From Geoanaerobacter pelophilus (GTDB taxonomy: Bacteria; Desulfobacterota; Desulfuromonadia; Geobacterales; DSM-12255): DNA of 64,000 bases. The notes under the pieces are model-generated. The model did not search any database. It had not been told where the DNA came from and saw nothing but the letters and a program-made list of their open reading frames with translations. Below, in pieces: positions 17,811 to 27,784 of this stretch. The number at the start of each line of letters is the position of its first letter. The stretch's first letter is position 1. The stretch covers positions 95,934 through 159,933 of the forward strand of contig NZ_JAHCVJ010000008.1 in NCBI RefSeq assembly GCF_018476885.1. Reading direction: 5' to 3'. The translations under genes and the position numbers were made by a program.

Positions 17811-18017
17811 GCCGGTATTAATGATCTTCCCGCAGAAATATTTTAATAATTTTAATCTTGATTTTTGTCGTCTTTTCTTACATTTTGCATAAACAGGGGA
17901 TTGTGTCGAGTTTTATGCGCTCTCTTAAAGTTCGGTTATTTAAATGCTTAGACGTATTCGCATTGTTTGTGCATATCTGTTAGCAGCCAGGAAAATTTGC
18001 AGAAAGGGGATTGTGAG

Positions 18018-18233
18018 ATGATGATCCTTGTGCGGTATTTGGACGGTACTTACGACATGGTTATGAATTATCACCTCGATGATTTGATAAGAGATAACCG
18101 TATCATCGGCTTTGAAAGAGCTAACCGCTGGGTCACCATTGGGCTTGATCCGGTACGTGGCTCAGGAGGGATTTATCTCGGCCAGGACCGACGCTTGGTT
18201 GAGGAGCAAGAATCTTCGCCAGTGTTTTCCTAA
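18018..18233 (+). CDS. Small conserved hypothetical protein, tandem paralogue A
   Basis: About 71 aa from the ATG at 18018 (AAAGGGG ribosome site; the frame also opens upstream at 17967 without one). Reads MMILVRYLDGTYDMVMNYHL, then DDLIRDNRIIGF and WVTIG. It looks like a compact alpha/beta fold of the kind seen in many Geobacter-type genomes, often ending in a GxxYxGxxRR-like tail (here GGIYLGQDRR). The function is not known. The next gene is a shorter divergent copy. Confidence 0.7.
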   Translation: MMILVRYLDGTYDMVMNYHLDDLIRDNRIIGFERANRWVTIGLDPVRGSGGIYLGQDRRLVEEQESSPVFS

Positions 18234-18286
18234 TTTTTTTAGGGTGCGATCTTAATTGAATAATGTTTATTAACTAAAAAAAACTG

Positions 18287-18316
18287 TTGCATGGATATTT
18301 TAGGCTACGTTATACT
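18287..18316 (+). promoter_or_regulatory. Sigma70-type promoter of paralogue B
   Basis: -35 TTGCAT and -10 TATACT with an 18-bp spacer, about 100 bp before the start at 18414. Confidence 0.55.
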
Positions 18317-18413
18317 GCAGTCCTTCCGCGATCCTGTCATCTGCCTGATAGAATAAATCTGTCTCAAACCCGTATAGGCAACATTTTCACGTTTTCCAGA
18401 GGAGGAGATGACG

Positions 18414-18614
18414 ATGGTTGTTCTTGTACGCTGTAACGATGATACCTGTTCAGTGGCTCTTGAGTCGTGTCTTGATGGTTTGATCAAAGGGGGCTTGATA
18501 TCTGCTTATCTTGATAAAGGTGAGTGGGTTTCAGTAGCGCGCAGTTTGAGGATTGCGAGGGGGGTTATCAGTAGCCGCCGTTCGCTGGAGCGAGTAGTGG
18601 CAGCTGTTGCGTGA
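18414..18614 (+). CDS. Small conserved hypothetical protein, tandem paralogue B
   Basis: 66 aa from the second ATG, 6-7 nt after AGGAGGAG; the ATG at 18408 overlaps that site. It aligns by eye with paralogue A: LVR, D-T, L-D-LI, I and WV fall in the same places over the first 45 residues. It differs by two extra cysteines and a basic, glycine-poor tail. It has its own promoter and terminator, so the pair arose by tandem duplication but is transcribed separately. Confidence 0.65.
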   Translation: MVVLVRCNDDTCSVALESCLDGLIKGGLISAYLDKGEWVSVARSLRIARGVISSRRSLERVVAAVA

Positions 18615-18636
18615 GTTGTACGTTTATAGGATATGG

Positions 18637-18665
18637 AAATGGGCGATCGTTGGATCGCCCATTTT
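18637..18665. terminator. Hairpin terminator between convergent genes
   Basis: AAATGGGCGATC/GATCGCCCATTT, a 12-bp perfect stem with a 4-nt loop, placed between paralogue B and ychF. Confidence 0.75.
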
Positions 18666-18693
18666 GCATATTGGGTAATATGTCGGCATCTTG

Positions 18694-19788
18694 TCAAACG
18701 TTGAAACGAAAATGCATGACATCGCCATCTTGAACCAGATACTCTTTACCTTCAAGGCGAAGCAGTCCCTTTTCCTTGGCACCTGATTCCCCGCCGCAGG
18801 CAATAAAGTCATCGAAAGCTATGACCTCTGCACGAATGAAGCCTTTCTCGAAATCCGAATGAATCACGCCCGCAGCCTGCGGTGCTTTCGAGCCACGAAT
18901 AACGGTCCACGCCCGAACTTCCTTGACCCCGGCTGTAAAGTAGGTGATCAAGCCGAGCAGTTCGTAAGCCTTCCTGATAAGACGCTCCAGCCCTGACTCT
19001 TTCAATCCGAGGTCTGCAAGAAATTCTTGCTTTTCCGAACCTTCCAGCTCAGCGATCTCTGCTTCAATGCGGCCACAGATTGGTACTACTTGGGCGCCTT
19101 CACGTGATGCTATCTCAATTACTTTAGCCACTGCTGGGTGCTTGCCTTCGAGATCGTCTTCAGCGACATTGGCAACATAGAGTACCGGTTTGTCTGTAAG
19201 CAGATGCAGGTCGCGCAGCCATACAATCTCTTCGTCGCTTTCAGCAATGCCGCGTGCCGGTTTCCCCTCGCCAAGCAGATCTCTGACGCGAATATAGAAG
19301 TCAACCTCATCTTTGGCTTTCTTGTCTCCGCTCCGGGCCTGTTTCTCTACCCGCAGTAGTTTTTTCTCAACAGTATCAAGGTCTGCCAGGCCAAGTTCAG
19401 TTTGAATCACCTCAATATCTCCGGCTGGGTCAACGCAGCCATTGACATGAACTACATTTTCGTCCTCAAAACATCGGACAACATGGACAATTGCATCTAC
19501 GGAGCGTATATGGCCTAAAAACTGGTTCCCTAACCCCTCACCCTGGCTGGCGCCCTTGACGAGACCGGCAATGTCTACAAATTCGATTGTTGTCGGCAAC
19601 GTCTTTTGGGGGATTACTATCTCAGCCAGTTGATCGAGTCTGCGATCCGGGACCTGGACAATGCCGACATTCGGGTCAATGGTGCAAAATGGGTAGTTGG
19701 CTGATTCGGCTCCTGCCGATGTCAGAGCATTAAAAATAGTCGATTTCCCAACATTTGGCAGGCCGACTATGCCGCAATTCAGGGCCAT
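18694..19788 (-). CDS. ychF: Redox-regulated ATPase YchF (Obg-family GTPase fold)
   Basis: 364 aa, full length. G1 GLPNVGKST (about 8-16), switch region [13 protein letters not shown]3 [20 protein letters not shown], a coiled-coil insert, and the C-terminal TGS-like domain with [15 protein letters not shown]. The family binds ATP in preference to GTP, associates with ribosomes and affects oxidative-stress responses. It is the last gene of the minus-strand cluster with pth and rplY; pth-ychF linkage is common in bacteria. Confidence 0.97.
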   Translation of the reverse strand: MALNCGIVGLPNVGKSTIFNALTSAGAESANYPFCTIDPNVGIVQVPDRRLDQLAEIVIPQKTLPTTIEFVDIAGLVKGASQGEGLGNQFLGHIRSVDAIVHVVRCFEDENVVHVNGCVDPAGDIEVIQTELGLADLDTVEKKLLRVEKQARSGDKKAKDEVDFYIRVRDLLGEGKPARGIAESDEEIVWLRDLHLLTDKPVLYVANVAEDDLEGKHPAVAKVIEIASREGAQVVPICGRIEAEIAELEGSEKQEFLADLGLKESGLERLIRKAYELLGLITYFTAGVKEVRAWTVIRGSKAPQAAGVIHSDFEKGFIRAEVIAFDDFIACGGESGAKEKGLLRLEGKEYLVQDGDVMHFRFNV

Positions 19789-19822
19789 TTATATGTCCTT
19801 CCTGTGATTGACCAGCCACTCT

Positions 19823-20404
19823 TTATCCGGCCAGTAAATCCTTGTTGTTGTAAATGCTCATTGCCTTGGGGAGGCCTTCTGAGACCAGCATTTCGATCGC
19901 ATCTACAATACGGTCTAAAAGGGTTGAGAGTTCCGCCATCTCACTCTTAGAAAACGGGGAGAGGACATAATCAGCAGTATCTCCGAACTTAGAGCGATCG
20001 ATGCCGACCCTGATTCTGGTGAATTCTCCGCTGCCAAGTTCTTGAAGCAGTGAGCGGAGGCCGTTATGTCCGCCATGCCCGCCGCCCTTTTTAAGTTTTA
20101 TCTGGCCGAAGGGGATATCAAGGTCATCATGGATGACAATCAGGTCGTCAAGGGTCAGCTTGTGATAATGCAATGCAGGAGATACAGCACGGCCGGAGAG
20201 GTTCATGAATGTCTGAGGTTTAAGGAGATGGAGACGTTCCCCCCAGCAAGTCGTTTCGCCGTAAAGGCCTGAAAATGCCTTCTTGGTTATGGCGACATTT
20301 GCATGGTGCGCAAGACGATCCACTACCATGAAACCAGCATTGTGGCGGGTCCAGAGGTATTTGGTGCCGGGATTACCCAGCCCGGCAAGCAGTTTGCCTG
20401 ACAT
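19823..20404 (-). CDS. pth: Peptidyl-tRNA hydrolase
   Basis: 193 aa, the usual size. It frees tRNA from prematurely released peptidyl-tRNA. Catalytic H21 sits in RHNAGF; N11 of LGNPG, the MNLSGRAV motif and HDDLDIPFGQIKLKKGGGHG are all present. It is encoded 30 bp after rplY and 34 bp before ychF on the same strand. Confidence 0.97.
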   Translation of the reverse strand: MSGKLLAGLGNPGTKYLWTRHNAGFMVVDRLAHHANVAITKKAFSGLYGETTCWGERLHLLKPQTFMNLSGRAVSPALHYHKLTLDDLIVIHDDLDIPFGQIKLKKGGGHGGHNGLRSLLQELGSGEFTRIRVGIDRSKFGDTADYVLSPFSKSEMAELSTLLDRIVDAIEMLVSEGLPKAMSIYNNKDLLAG

Positions 20405-20434
20405 CTTATTCCCTGCTGCCGGGCTCGATCGTTA

Positions 20435-21019
20435 TTACTCGGCTGCCGGTGCATCTTCCTTGGCTTTGCCAAGGATGCTTACTATGGATGCCCTGCCGTC
20501 GAGCAGAACTTTAACGCCCTGTGTCAATTTGAGGTCTGAAACGTGGATGGAGTGACCGATAGTGAGATCGGTAATATCCACTTCAATGCTTTCCGGGATC
20601 TGCCCGGGAAGGCATTCGATGTCAAGTGAGTGGGTCGGGAAGTCCAGCATGCCACCCTCTTTAACGCCGATAGCAGTTCCAACCAGTTTGACAGGGACAT
20701 GAACGCGGATCTTGTCAGCCATGTCAAGTTTGTGAAAATCGACATGCTTTACGTTGCGTTTGATCGGGTCCTTGAGAAGGTCGGTTACGATCACCAAGCT
20801 GCCATCGAGGCTTCCGCACCCTTTGATGGTGAGCAGGGTATTCTGGCCGCTCTGGCCTGAGAGTGCAGCGCCCAGCTCTTTCGGGTGCAGGGTGACTGAA
20901 GTTGACTCAATCCCTTTGCCGTAGACGACCCCAGGGATGAGTCCCTGTGCTCTCAGCTGACGGCAGCCGTTCTTGCCGCTCTGTGTTCTCGGTTGAAGTG
21001 TAATTTCGTTCTGTGCCAT
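20435..21019 (-). CDS. rplY: Ribosomal protein bL25, long CTC form
   Basis: 194 aa, the long (CTC/TL5) form with an N-terminal L25 5S-rRNA-binding domain (about 1-92; ARTQSGKNGCRQLRAQGLIPGVVYGK-like start) and a C-terminal beta domain (about 95-190). E. coli has only the first part. It binds 5S rRNA in the large subunit; the CTC form is also called general stress protein Ctc. GGAGG lies before the ATG. It stands between prs and pth, a widely conserved order. Confidence 0.95.
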   Translation of the reverse strand: MAQNEITLQPRTQSGKNGCRQLRAQGLIPGVVYGKGIESTSVTLHPKELGAALSGQSGQNTLLTIKGCGSLDGSLVIVTDLLKDPIKRNVKHVDFHKLDMADKIRVHVPVKLVGTAIGVKEGGMLDFPTHSLDIECLPGQIPESIEVDITDLTIGHSIHVSDLKLTQGVKVLLDGRASIVSILGKAKEDAPAAE

Positions 21020-21064
21020 AAAATCCTCCAGTTGGAATCTTGGACGGTTGATTATCGGTTTGGT

Positions 21065-22012
21065 TTATACAAATAGTGAGCTGACTGATTCGTCCTCATG
21101 GATACGACGAATCGCCTCAGCAAGGAGCTCAGCCGACGTAAGTACTTTAATTTTGTTACTCTGTAGCGATTTATCGCCCAACGGCACAGTATCGGTGATA
21201 ATGAGTTCCTCGATATCTGATGAGTTGATCCTGTCTATGGCCGGACCAGAGAGGACGCCATGGGTAGCGCATGCATGAATTGCCCTGGCGCCGTGAGACT
21301 TGAGGGCTTTGGCTGCCTGGGTGAGCGTTCCAGCTGTATCGATCATGTCGTCAAGGATTATTGCTGTTTTATCGCGCACTTCACCGATCAGGTGCATTAC
21401 TTCGGCAACATTGGGTCCGGTGCGTCGTTTATCGATAATAGCAAGTGTGCAGCCAAGCCGTTTGGCAAAGGCTCGAGCGCGCTCTGTCCCCCCGGCATCC
21501 GGAGAAACCATGACGATCTCATTGCTATCGGGGAAACGCGATTTGAGGTGGCTGAGAATTACTGGTGCCGCATAGAGGTTGTCCACCGGGATATTGAAAA
21601 AGCCCTGTATCTGGCCGGCATGCAAATCAACCGTTACAACCCTGTCTGCTCCTGAAGTGGTCAGCAGGTCGGCAACCAGCTTCGAGGAAATCGGAGTGCG
21701 TGGCGCCACCTTGCGATCCTGGCGCGCATAGCCGTAATACGGAATCACGGCAGTGATGGTTGCTGCAGATGCCCGTTTGACAGCATCCATCATGATCAGC
21801 AGTTCCATCAAGTTGTTGTTGGTAGGTGCGCAGGTCGACTGGATCAGGTAAACGTCTCTGCCCCGGACGTTTTCACCAATCTCAACCATAATCTCGCCGT
21901 CAGAAAAAGTCTTGACCTTTGCAGAGCCAAGAGGAACGCCGAGACTTTTGCAGATCTTCTCTGCCAGGACAGGATTTGAGTTACCGCAAAAAACCTTGAT
22001 TTTGTCTTCCAT
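21065..22012 (-). CDS. prs: Ribose-phosphate pyrophosphokinase
   Basis: 315 aa, a class I PRPP synthetase. It transfers pyrophosphate from ATP to ribose 5-phosphate to feed purine, pyrimidine, His and Trp synthesis. Seen: the flexible loop YARQDRK (about 97), [15 protein letters not shown], the PRPP-binding loop [10 protein letters not shown] and a phosphate loop SPDAGG. A terminator-like hairpin separates it from the tRNA-Gln upstream. Confidence 0.97.
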   Translation of the reverse strand: MEDKIKVFCGNSNPVLAEKICKSLGVPLGSAKVKTFSDGEIMVEIGENVRGRDVYLIQSTCAPTNNNLMELLIMMDAVKRASAATITAVIPYYGYARQDRKVAPRTPISSKLVADLLTTSGADRVVTVDLHAGQIQGFFNIPVDNLYAAPVILSHLKSRFPDSNEIVMVSPDAGGTERARAFAKRLGCTLAIIDKRRTGPNVAEVMHLIGEVRDKTAIILDDMIDTAGTLTQAAKALKSHGARAIHACATHGVLSGPAIDRINSSDIEELIITDTVPLGDKSLQSNKIKVLTSAELLAEAIRRIHEDESVSSLFV

Positions 22013-22037
22013 GGTCGCAGATACCTTGACGATTCGT

Positions 22038-22062
22038 ACAAAACGCCCCTTTTGGGGGCGCT
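22038..22062 (-). terminator. Hairpin between tRNA-Gln and prs
   Basis: On the minus strand CGCCCC-CAAAA-GGGGCG is followed by TTTTGT. It would end the tRNA transcript or attenuate read-through into prs. Confidence 0.65.
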
Positions 22063-22085
22063 TGATACTGTCGTTCCAGAAGTTG

Positions 22086-22160
22086 TGGCTGGGGCGCCAG
22101 GGTTCGAACCTGGGAATGCCGGAATCAAAATCCGGTGCCTTACCGCTTGGCGACGCCCCA
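22086..22160 (-). tRNA. tRNA-Gln (anticodon TTG)
   Basis: 75 nt including an encoded CCA. The acceptor arms TGGGGCG and CGCCCCA pair, followed by GCCA. The anticodon stem CCGGA/TCCGG encloses a loop with TTG, and the T arm has GGTTCGAACC. It lies between ispE and prs, a placement also known in other bacteria. Confidence 0.97.
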
Positions 22161-22213
22161 ACAAAAGGAGCTAAGCCGTAACTTAGTCTATTGATGAATG
22201 CTATATTACAGTA

Positions 22214-23062
22214 TTACAAGGTTTTGACAGCCGCTGTGAACCAGTTGTGCTCAGTGGCAATTTTCTTTGCCGCCTCACGGGCAGCAGCTTCGTCCTCGAA
22301 GATACCGAACACTGTTGGCCCGCTGCCGGACATTAAGGAGGCCGCTGCCCCGTACTGTATGAGAAGGTTCTTGATGTCACGAATCACCGGAAAGCGGGAT
22401 ATGGTGACGGATTCAAGATCATTTCCAAGAACGGCACAGAGTTCTGCAATGTTGTCAAAGAAGTTAGGCATTGTATTGACATCTTTTCCTATTGTCAATT
22501 GCAAATTTTTATATACCCATGCAGTGGAAACATGAACATTGGGGTTCACCAACACAATCCACGGTCGTGGTATCTTTTCGATCCGGGTGAGTTTTTCCCC
22601 AATACCTTCGGCAATCGAAGTGTCTCCGAAGATAAAGAAAGGGACATCGGCTCCCAGAGTGACTCCGATCTCCATTAGTTGTTCGGTGCTAAGTCCAAGT
22701 TCGAGCAGGTTGTTAAGCCCCATGAGCACGGTTGCCGCGTCACTACTTCCTCCCCCGAGTCCAGCTGCAACCGGGATTTTTTTATCAATGTCGATTGCAA
22801 CGCCGACCGGCTTTTGGGAAAGGTCCAGCACTGCCTTGGCGGCTCGCCATGCGATGTTTTCCGGTCCGTCAGGCACACTATTGCGGTTGCAGGTTACCGT
22901 AATCCCTGTGGAGCCGGTCAGGTTGATGCGGATCGTATCGCAGAGGTCAACTCTCTGCATGATCATTCTCAGGTCATGATAGCCGTCAGGCCTTTTGCTT
23001 AGGACATCAAGGCGATAATTAACTTTGGCTGGAGCTGAAAGCTCAACTGATTTGTTTGGCAT
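22214..23062 (-). CDS. ispE: 4-diphosphocytidyl-2-C-methyl-D-erythritol kinase
   Basis: 282 aa, a GHMP-family kinase of the MEP isoprenoid pathway. Seen: the N-terminal [20 protein letters not shown], the ATP loop [14 protein letters not shown] (about 93-106), LGADVPFF, and the C-terminal [11 protein letters not shown]. It is the first gene of the minus-strand cluster and has a good sigma70-type promoter at 23098-23126. Confidence 0.96.
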   Translation of the reverse strand: MPNKSVELSAPAKVNYRLDVLSKRPDGYHDLRMIMQRVDLCDTIRINLTGSTGITVTCNRNSVPDGPENIAWRAAKAVLDLSQKPVGVAIDIDKKIPVAAGLGGGSSDAATVLMGLNNLLELGLSTEQLMEIGVTLGADVPFFIFGDTSIAEGIGEKLTRIEKIPRPWIVLVNPNVHVSTAWVYKNLQLTIGKDVNTMPNFFDNIAELCAVLGNDLESVTISRFPVIRDIKNLLIQYGAAASLMSGSGPTVFGIFEDEAAAREAAKKIATEHNWFTAAVKTL

Positions 23063-23097
23063 GAAGCAAGTCCTATCTAAGTTAAATGGGTTGCGTC

Positions 23098-23126
23098 TTA
23101 TTATCGCAAACTCTTCGGAAAATCAA
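23098..23126 (-). promoter_or_regulatory. Sigma70-type promoter of the ispE-tRNA-prs cluster
   Basis: On the minus strand TTGATT-N17-TAATAA, with the -10 element 36 bp upstream of the ispE ATG. Confidence 0.7.
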
Positions 23127-23184
23127 GGACAAGACAGAACTGTTTGCTGATAAGACTGCGTTGTTAAAAAACTTTTATTTGCCA

Positions 23185-23214
23185 TTGACACTGTATCAGT
23201 GAGTGGCTTACTAT
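23185..23214 (+). promoter_or_regulatory. Sigma70-type promoter of the hexaheme cytochrome operon
   Basis: TTGACA-N18-TACTAT, 42 bp upstream of the ATG at 23256. It is divergent from the ispE promoter, with about 60 bp between the two -35 boxes. Confidence 0.65.
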
Positions 23215-23255
23215 GTTTGTCCGCCGTAATTAGCAATACTTTGATGGGGGTGTAT

Positions 23256-24056
23256 ATGAAACGGTTTCTGCTGGCAGTCATCTGTCTCCTTTGCCTGGTA
23301 GGACTGGCCTTTGCTCAGTCCGGAACAAAGAAAAAGAAGCCCAAGCCTTTTGATTACGGCAAAGTGGTAATAAACAACTTTTCCTCAAAGGTTGGTCTTG
23401 CCCCTGTTGAGTTTGATCACTGGTCGCATCGGGCACGGTTTACCTGCCGCCTGTGCCATGTTGACATCGGATTTGCCATGAAGGGGGGAGATACCCAGAT
23501 CAAGGCTGCCGACAACATGCGCGGCTATTTCTGTGGCGTCTGCCACAACGACAAGATGATCGTCGAGGACAGAAAGGTCTTTTCTGCATGTGCCAAGGAA
23601 TTTTCGCGTGGCGACTTGAAGCGCTGCGAACGGTGTCATGTGGCGAACCCGAACTCTAAAAAAGAGGCAGAATTCTACAAGCTTGCTGATCGACTCCCCA
23701 AAGAGCGCGGCGGCAATGGCATTAACTGGGAGCTGGCAGAAGAGAAAGGGCAGATCAAGCTCATCGACTATATTGAAGGGGTGTCGGTCAAGCGTTTGCA
23801 GTTGCCGGGGCAGAAAGATTTTTCCATTGGCTCAAAAATGGAAGGGATGCCTGATATCATCTTCTCCCACAAAAAACATACTGTCTGGAACGGGTGCGAG
23901 GTATGCCATCCGGAGATATTTGTCGGTGTGAAGAAGGGCGCAACCAAATACACCATGATAGAGCTTTTCGAAGGGAAATACTGCGGAGTCTGCCATGATA
24001 CGGTAGCCTTCCCGCAAACCGATTGCCAGAGATGCCACACAAAGCCACTACAATAA
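23256..24056 (+). CDS. Periplasmic hexaheme c-type cytochrome (c7-like repeats)
   Basis: 266 aa from the ATG at 23256 (GGGGG 7 nt upstream), with a signal peptide (about 1-20, ending AFAQ). Six haem sites: CRLCH, CGVCH, CERCH, CEVCH, CGVCH and CQRCH. The protein is two copies of a three-haem unit, each starting with FxHxxH (FDHWSHRARFTC and FSHKKHTVWNGC) and holding a Y-CGVCH site, as in cytochrome_c7-like repeat proteins. It would carry electrons in the periplasm. The next gene overlaps it by 25 bp and encodes a membrane-anchored homologue. Confidence 0.9.
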   Translation: MKRFLLAVICLLCLVGLAFAQSGTKKKKPKPFDYGKVVINNFSSKVGLAPVEFDHWSHRARFTCRLCHVDIGFAMKGGDTQIKAADNMRGYFCGVCHNDKMIVEDRKVFSACAKEFSRGDLKRCERCHVANPNSKKEAEFYKLADRLPKERGGNGINWELAEEKGQIKLIDYIEGVSVKRLQLPGQKDFSIGSKMEGMPDIIFSHKKHTVWNGCEVCHPEIFVGVKKGATKYTMIELFEGKYCGVCHDTVAFPQTDCQRCHTKPLQ

Positions 24057-24799
24057 TCCGCTGGTTGATCGCCATCGGGCTGCTGGTGGTAGTTCCGGTT
24101 GCTGCCTGGGCCTATTTTGACCTCCCACCGCTGCCTCCACCCGAGGAGTATGGCAACCTGCTCATAAGCCGGGGGACCAAGGCAAAAGGGGTTAAACCGG
24201 TGTTCTTTTCGCACTGGAGCCACCGTACGCTCTATACCTGCAGGGTTTGTCATACTGAACTTGAGTTCAATATGGAGGTCAATTCGACGGAAATAACTGA
24301 GGATGCGAGCAGAAAAGGACGGTTTTGCGGTGCCTGCCATAACGGCAAGACCGCTTTTGGCCACCTCAAGAACTGTGAGCGTTGCCATACCGGGGAGATC
24401 AACTCGAATAGCGACAAGTTCTCAATCTTTTCCCGGTTCGACTTCCCTCGTACCGACTATGGTAACAGGATCGATTGGGTTGAGGCCATGAAGGTGCGTC
24501 TCATCTTCCCGAATCGCTATCTCAAGACCAAATCTCAGGATATCCAGTTTGACAAGAAGTTGAGTCTTGATGCTGAGTGGAACATGATCCCGCCGTCCAT
24601 ATTTCCGCATAGGGCCCACACAGCTTGGCTTGACTGCAACAACTGTCACCCTGAGATTTTCAATATCAAGAGAAAAGGCACCAAGTTCACCATGGCAAAA
24701 ATCCTCAAGGGCGAATACTGCGGGGTTTGTCACGTTAACGTGGCTTTCCCGATGGATGATTGCAAACGGTGTCATCCCGGCATCAGAAAGGGCGTTTAA
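24032..24799 (+). CDS. Membrane-anchored hexaheme c-type cytochrome
   Basis: 255 aa from the ATG at 24032, inside the end of the previous gene; TTG at 24023 is an alternative. An N-terminal helix (IIRWLIAIGLLVVVPVAAWA) without a good cleavage site suggests an inner-membrane anchor. Six haem sites: CRVCH, CGACH, CERCH, CNNCH, CGVCH and CKRCH, in the same two-unit layout as the upstream protein (FSHWSHRTLYTC and FPHRAHTAWLDC). The two genes are clearly paralogous. A quinol-linked or membrane-tethered electron-transfer role is inferred from the anchor only. Confidence 0.9.
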   Translation: MPHKATTIIRWLIAIGLLVVVPVAAWAYFDLPPLPPPEEYGNLLISRGTKAKGVKPVFFSHWSHRTLYTCRVCHTELEFNMEVNSTEITEDASRKGRFCGACHNGKTAFGHLKNCERCHTGEINSNSDKFSIFSRFDFPRTDYGNRIDWVEAMKVRLIFPNRYLKTKSQDIQFDKKLSLDAEWNMIPPSIFPHRAHTAWLDCNNCHPEIFNIKRKGTKFTMAKILKGEYCGVCHVNVAFPMDDCKRCHPGIRKGV

Positions 24800-24801
24800 G
24801 A

Positions 24802-25101
24802 ATGTACAGAATCTTTATAAAGCTTACGCTTTGTGCAGTACTGACCTTGGCTTTGGCCGGCGCAGGGATGTGTGCCGGTGATGACTGGAAAAAAGAGTTT
24901 GAAGATATCTGTAACAAAACCGAGAATTCGATGGCACTGCCAACCGAAGAGCTGAAGTCTCTTGTGGCAAGATGCGACAAGCTCAAGCCAGTAATTGATG
25001 CCCAGGACGAGAGCACTAAAAAGGTTTTTCGCAAGCGTCTGCAGCTCTGTCGCGACCTATATGACTTTGTTCTCAAGTCGAGGGAGCAGGAGAAAAAATA
25101 A
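24802..25101 (+). CDS. Small exported helical protein of the cytochrome operon
   Basis: 99 aa from the ATG at 24802 (AAAGGG about 11 nt upstream), 2 bp after the stop of the second cytochrome gene. Signal peptide (about 1-24, ending AGMCA). The mature part is helical and charged with three cysteines (DICNK, VARCDKL, QLCRDLYDF). No haem motif and no family I recognise. Its place suggests an accessory role for the two cytochromes. Confidence 0.7.
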   Translation: MYRIFIKLTLCAVLTLALAGAGMCAGDDWKKEFEDICNKTENSMALPTEELKSLVARCDKLKPVIDAQDESTKKVFRKRLQLCRDLYDFVLKSREQEKK

Positions 25102-25130
25102 TTACTTAGTGTGTCACTAATGTCTTTTTG

Positions 25131-25162
25131 GGGAGGGGCGCAACTGCGCCCCTTTTCGTTTT
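25131..25162 (+). terminator. Terminator of the hexaheme operon
   Basis: GGGGCGCA/TGCGCCCC stem with a short loop followed by TTTTCGTTTTAT. It ends at the stop of the convergent clpB gene. Confidence 0.85.
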
Positions 25163-27758
25163 ATAGTTTCTTTGCCAGCACCAATCCTTGCCCCTGCATA
25201 TCAATATCTACTTTGACTGTATCTCCTTCCTGGAATTTCCCATCCAGAATCATGAGTGCCAGCGGGTCCTGGATCCGTCGCTGGATGGTCCGCTTCAATG
25301 GGCGTGCGCCAAAGGCCGGGTCATAGCCATCGTGCGCGACAAACTCGCGGGCCTTATCGGTTACCACCATTTTCAGGTTACGTTCAGCCAGTCTTTCTTC
25401 CAGGCCCTGCAGTTGTATACCGACAATCTGTTTGATCCTTTCCAATGGCAGGGCATGGTAAATGACTATTTCGTCGATCCGATTAAGGAACTCAGGCTTG
25501 AAGTGCTCCTTGAGGGTCTCCATGACCATTGTTCGCATCTTGGTATACTCTTCAGTCCCGTATTGCTGTATCCACTGGGAGCCGAGGTTGCTGGTCATGA
25601 TGATTACCGTGTTGCGGAAATCGATTGTTCTGCCCTGGCCATCGGTCAGCCTGCCATCATCCAGCAGTTGCAACAGGACGTTGAATACCTCCGGGTGGGC
25701 CTTTTCAATCTCGTCAAACAGAATTATCGAATAGGGACGACGCTTGACAGCTTCTGTCAGCTGGCCTCCCTCCTCGTAGCCGACATAGCCGGGAGGGGCG
25801 CCGATAAGCCGGGCAACAGTGTGCTTCTCCTGATATTCGCTCATGTCGATACGGACGATGGCCTGGTCATCGTCGAACAGGAACGATGCCAGGGCGCGGG
25901 CCGTTTCGGTTTTGCCGACACCTGTCGGCCCGAGGAAAATAAAGGAGCCGATCGGCCGGTTTGGGTCTGACAATCCGGCTCGTGCCCTACGTACCGCATT
26001 CGACACCAGAATCAGCGCTTCGTCCTGGCCGACCACCCGGCTTTTCAATCGTTCTTCCATTTTTACCAGCTTTTCTGCTTCAGATTCCATCATCCTGTTG
26101 ACCGGAATGCCGGTCCATTTGGCAACTATCTCGGCCACCAGATTGCCATCAACCTCTTCCGGCAGCATTTTCCCTTCTTTTTGCCTCTGGGTCATCTCAT
26201 CATTTCGCTCTGAGATCTCTTTCTCTATGGCAGGGATCTCCCCATAACGAAGCTCCGCTGTCCGGGCAAGGTTGCCTTCCCGTTCGCATTTTTTGGATTC
26301 TTCCCGCTTCTCTTCGAGTTGCTTTTTGAGTTCACTGATCCTGGCATGCAGGTCTTTTTCCTGCTTCCAGTGTGACTTGAGCCCAGCGGACTGTGCTTTT
26401 AGCTCTTCCAGCTCATCGGCGAGCTTTCTGAGCCGCTCCTGGGCGTGCTGATCCTGTTCACGGAGCAACGCCTGCTTCTCGATTTCCAGCTGGATAATCC
26501 GTCGCTCGACCTCGTCAATCTCCTGCGGCATTGAGTCTATTTCGATCCTGAGTCTTGATGCCGCCTCGTCAATCAGGTCAATGGCCTTGTCAGGGAGAAA
26601 CCGGTCGGTAATGTAGCGATCAGACAGAGTTGCCGCAGCAATTATCGCACTGTCCTTGATCCTGATCCCGTGGAAGTTCTCATATTTTTCCTTGAGCCCT
26701 CGCAGGATGGCTATGGTGTCTTCAACGCTTGGCTCGCCGGTGTATATCTGTTGGAAGCGGCGCTCCAGAGCGGCATCCTTCTCGATATACTTTCGATACT
26801 CATTGAGAGTAGTTGCTCCGATGCAGTGCAGTTCACCGCGCGCCAAAGCCGGTTTAAGCATGTTCGAGGCATCCATGGCCCCTTCTGCGGCTCCTGCGCC
26901 GACAAGGGTATGGAGTTCGTCAATGAACAGGATGATCATCCCGTCTGACTTCTCCACCTCCTTGATCACTGCCTTCAGCCGGTCTTCGAATTCCCCGCGG
27001 TATTTGGCACCGGCAATTAGCGAACCCATGTCAAGAGCCAGCAACCGCTTGTCTTTGAGCGCCTCCGGTACATCGCCGGCAACGATCCGTTGCGCAAGGC
27101 CTTCGACGATTGCTGTCTTGCCGACCCCAGGTTCGCCGATAAGGACCGGGTTGTTCTTGGTTCTTCTGGACAGTACCTGGATCACGCGTCTGACTTCGTC
27201 ATCCCTGCCTATTACGGGGTCGAGTTTCCCTTTGCGCGCAAGGTCAGTCAGGTCTCGTGCATACTTGGCAAGCGCTTGGTAGGTTTCTTCCGGGTTCTGA
27301 TTGGTAACCGGCTGGTCACCGCGCAGCTCTTGCAGGGCGGACAGGATCGCTTCCCTTGTCACCCCGCTTTCGATGAGCTGTCTTCCCGGGTTGCTGGATT
27401 TGTCAGCGACGATAGCCAAAAGGAGGTGTTCGGTCGAGACAAAGCTGTCCTTCATCTTGTCTGCCTCAGCCTGTGCCGCATTCAGGATTCGATTCAGTCC
27501 TGATGAGAGATGCACCTGGACCGTATCGCCACTGGCTTTTGGCAGCTTCTTAACCGCCTCGTCAGCCTTGTTCCTTAATGATGAGGCAGTCAACCCCACT
27601 TTTTGCAGGAGCGCAGGAACCAACCCACCCTCCTGATCCATGAGGGCCAGAAAAAGATGCTCCGGCTCTATCGCTCCGTTGCCGTTTGAAGCTGCTTTTT
27701 CATGAGCAGCTGAAAGGGCCTCCTGGGTTTTTATGGTCATCTTTTCCGGTCTGATCAT
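25161..27758 (-). CDS. clpB: Chaperone ClpB (Hsp100 disaggregase)
   Basis: 865 aa, full length. Clp_N repeats (1-145); AAA+ module 1 with Walker A GEPGVGKT (about 206); a coiled-coil middle domain (about 400-530) that marks ClpB rather than ClpA/C; AAA+ module 2 with GPTGVGKT (about 609); and D2-small. It rescues aggregated protein with DnaK. AAGGAG lies before the ATG. A TTGACA-N17-TATGTT promoter is visible; I did not see a convincing sigma32 or CIRCE element. Confidence 0.97.
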   Translation of the reverse strand: MIRPEKMTIKTQEALSAAHEKAASNGNGAIEPEHLFLALMDQEGGLVPALLQKVGLTASSLRNKADEAVKKLPKASGDTVQVHLSSGLNRILNAAQAEADKMKDSFVSTEHLLLAIVADKSSNPGRQLIESGVTREAILSALQELRGDQPVTNQNPEETYQALAKYARDLTDLARKGKLDPVIGRDDEVRRVIQVLSRRTKNNPVLIGEPGVGKTAIVEGLAQRIVAGDVPEALKDKRLLALDMGSLIAGAKYRGEFEDRLKAVIKEVEKSDGMIILFIDELHTLVGAGAAEGAMDASNMLKPALARGELHCIGATTLNEYRKYIEKDAALERRFQQIYTGEPSVEDTIAILRGLKEKYENFHGIRIKDSAIIAAATLSDRYITDRFLPDKAIDLIDEAASRLRIEIDSMPQEIDEVERRIIQLEIEKQALLREQDQHAQERLRKLADELEELKAQSAGLKSHWKQEKDLHARISELKKQLEEKREESKKCEREGNLARTAELRYGEIPAIEKEISERNDEMTQRQKEGKMLPEEVDGNLVAEIVAKWTGIPVNRMMESEAEKLVKMEERLKSRVVGQDEALILVSNAVRRARAGLSDPNRPIGSFIFLGPTGVGKTETARALASFLFDDDQAIVRIDMSEYQEKHTVARLIGAPPGYVGYEEGGQLTEAVKRRPYSIILFDEIEKAHPEVFNVLLQLLDDGRLTDGQGRTIDFRNTVIIMTSNLGSQWIQQYGTEEYTKMRTMVMETLKEHFKPEFLNRIDEIVIYHALPLERIKQIVGIQLQGLEERLAERNLKMVVTDKAREFVAHDGYDPAFGARPLKRTIQRRIQDPLALMILDGKFQEGDTVKVDIDMQGQGLVLAKKL

Positions 27759-27784
27759 GGTTTAACTCCTTTCCTCATGACTGA

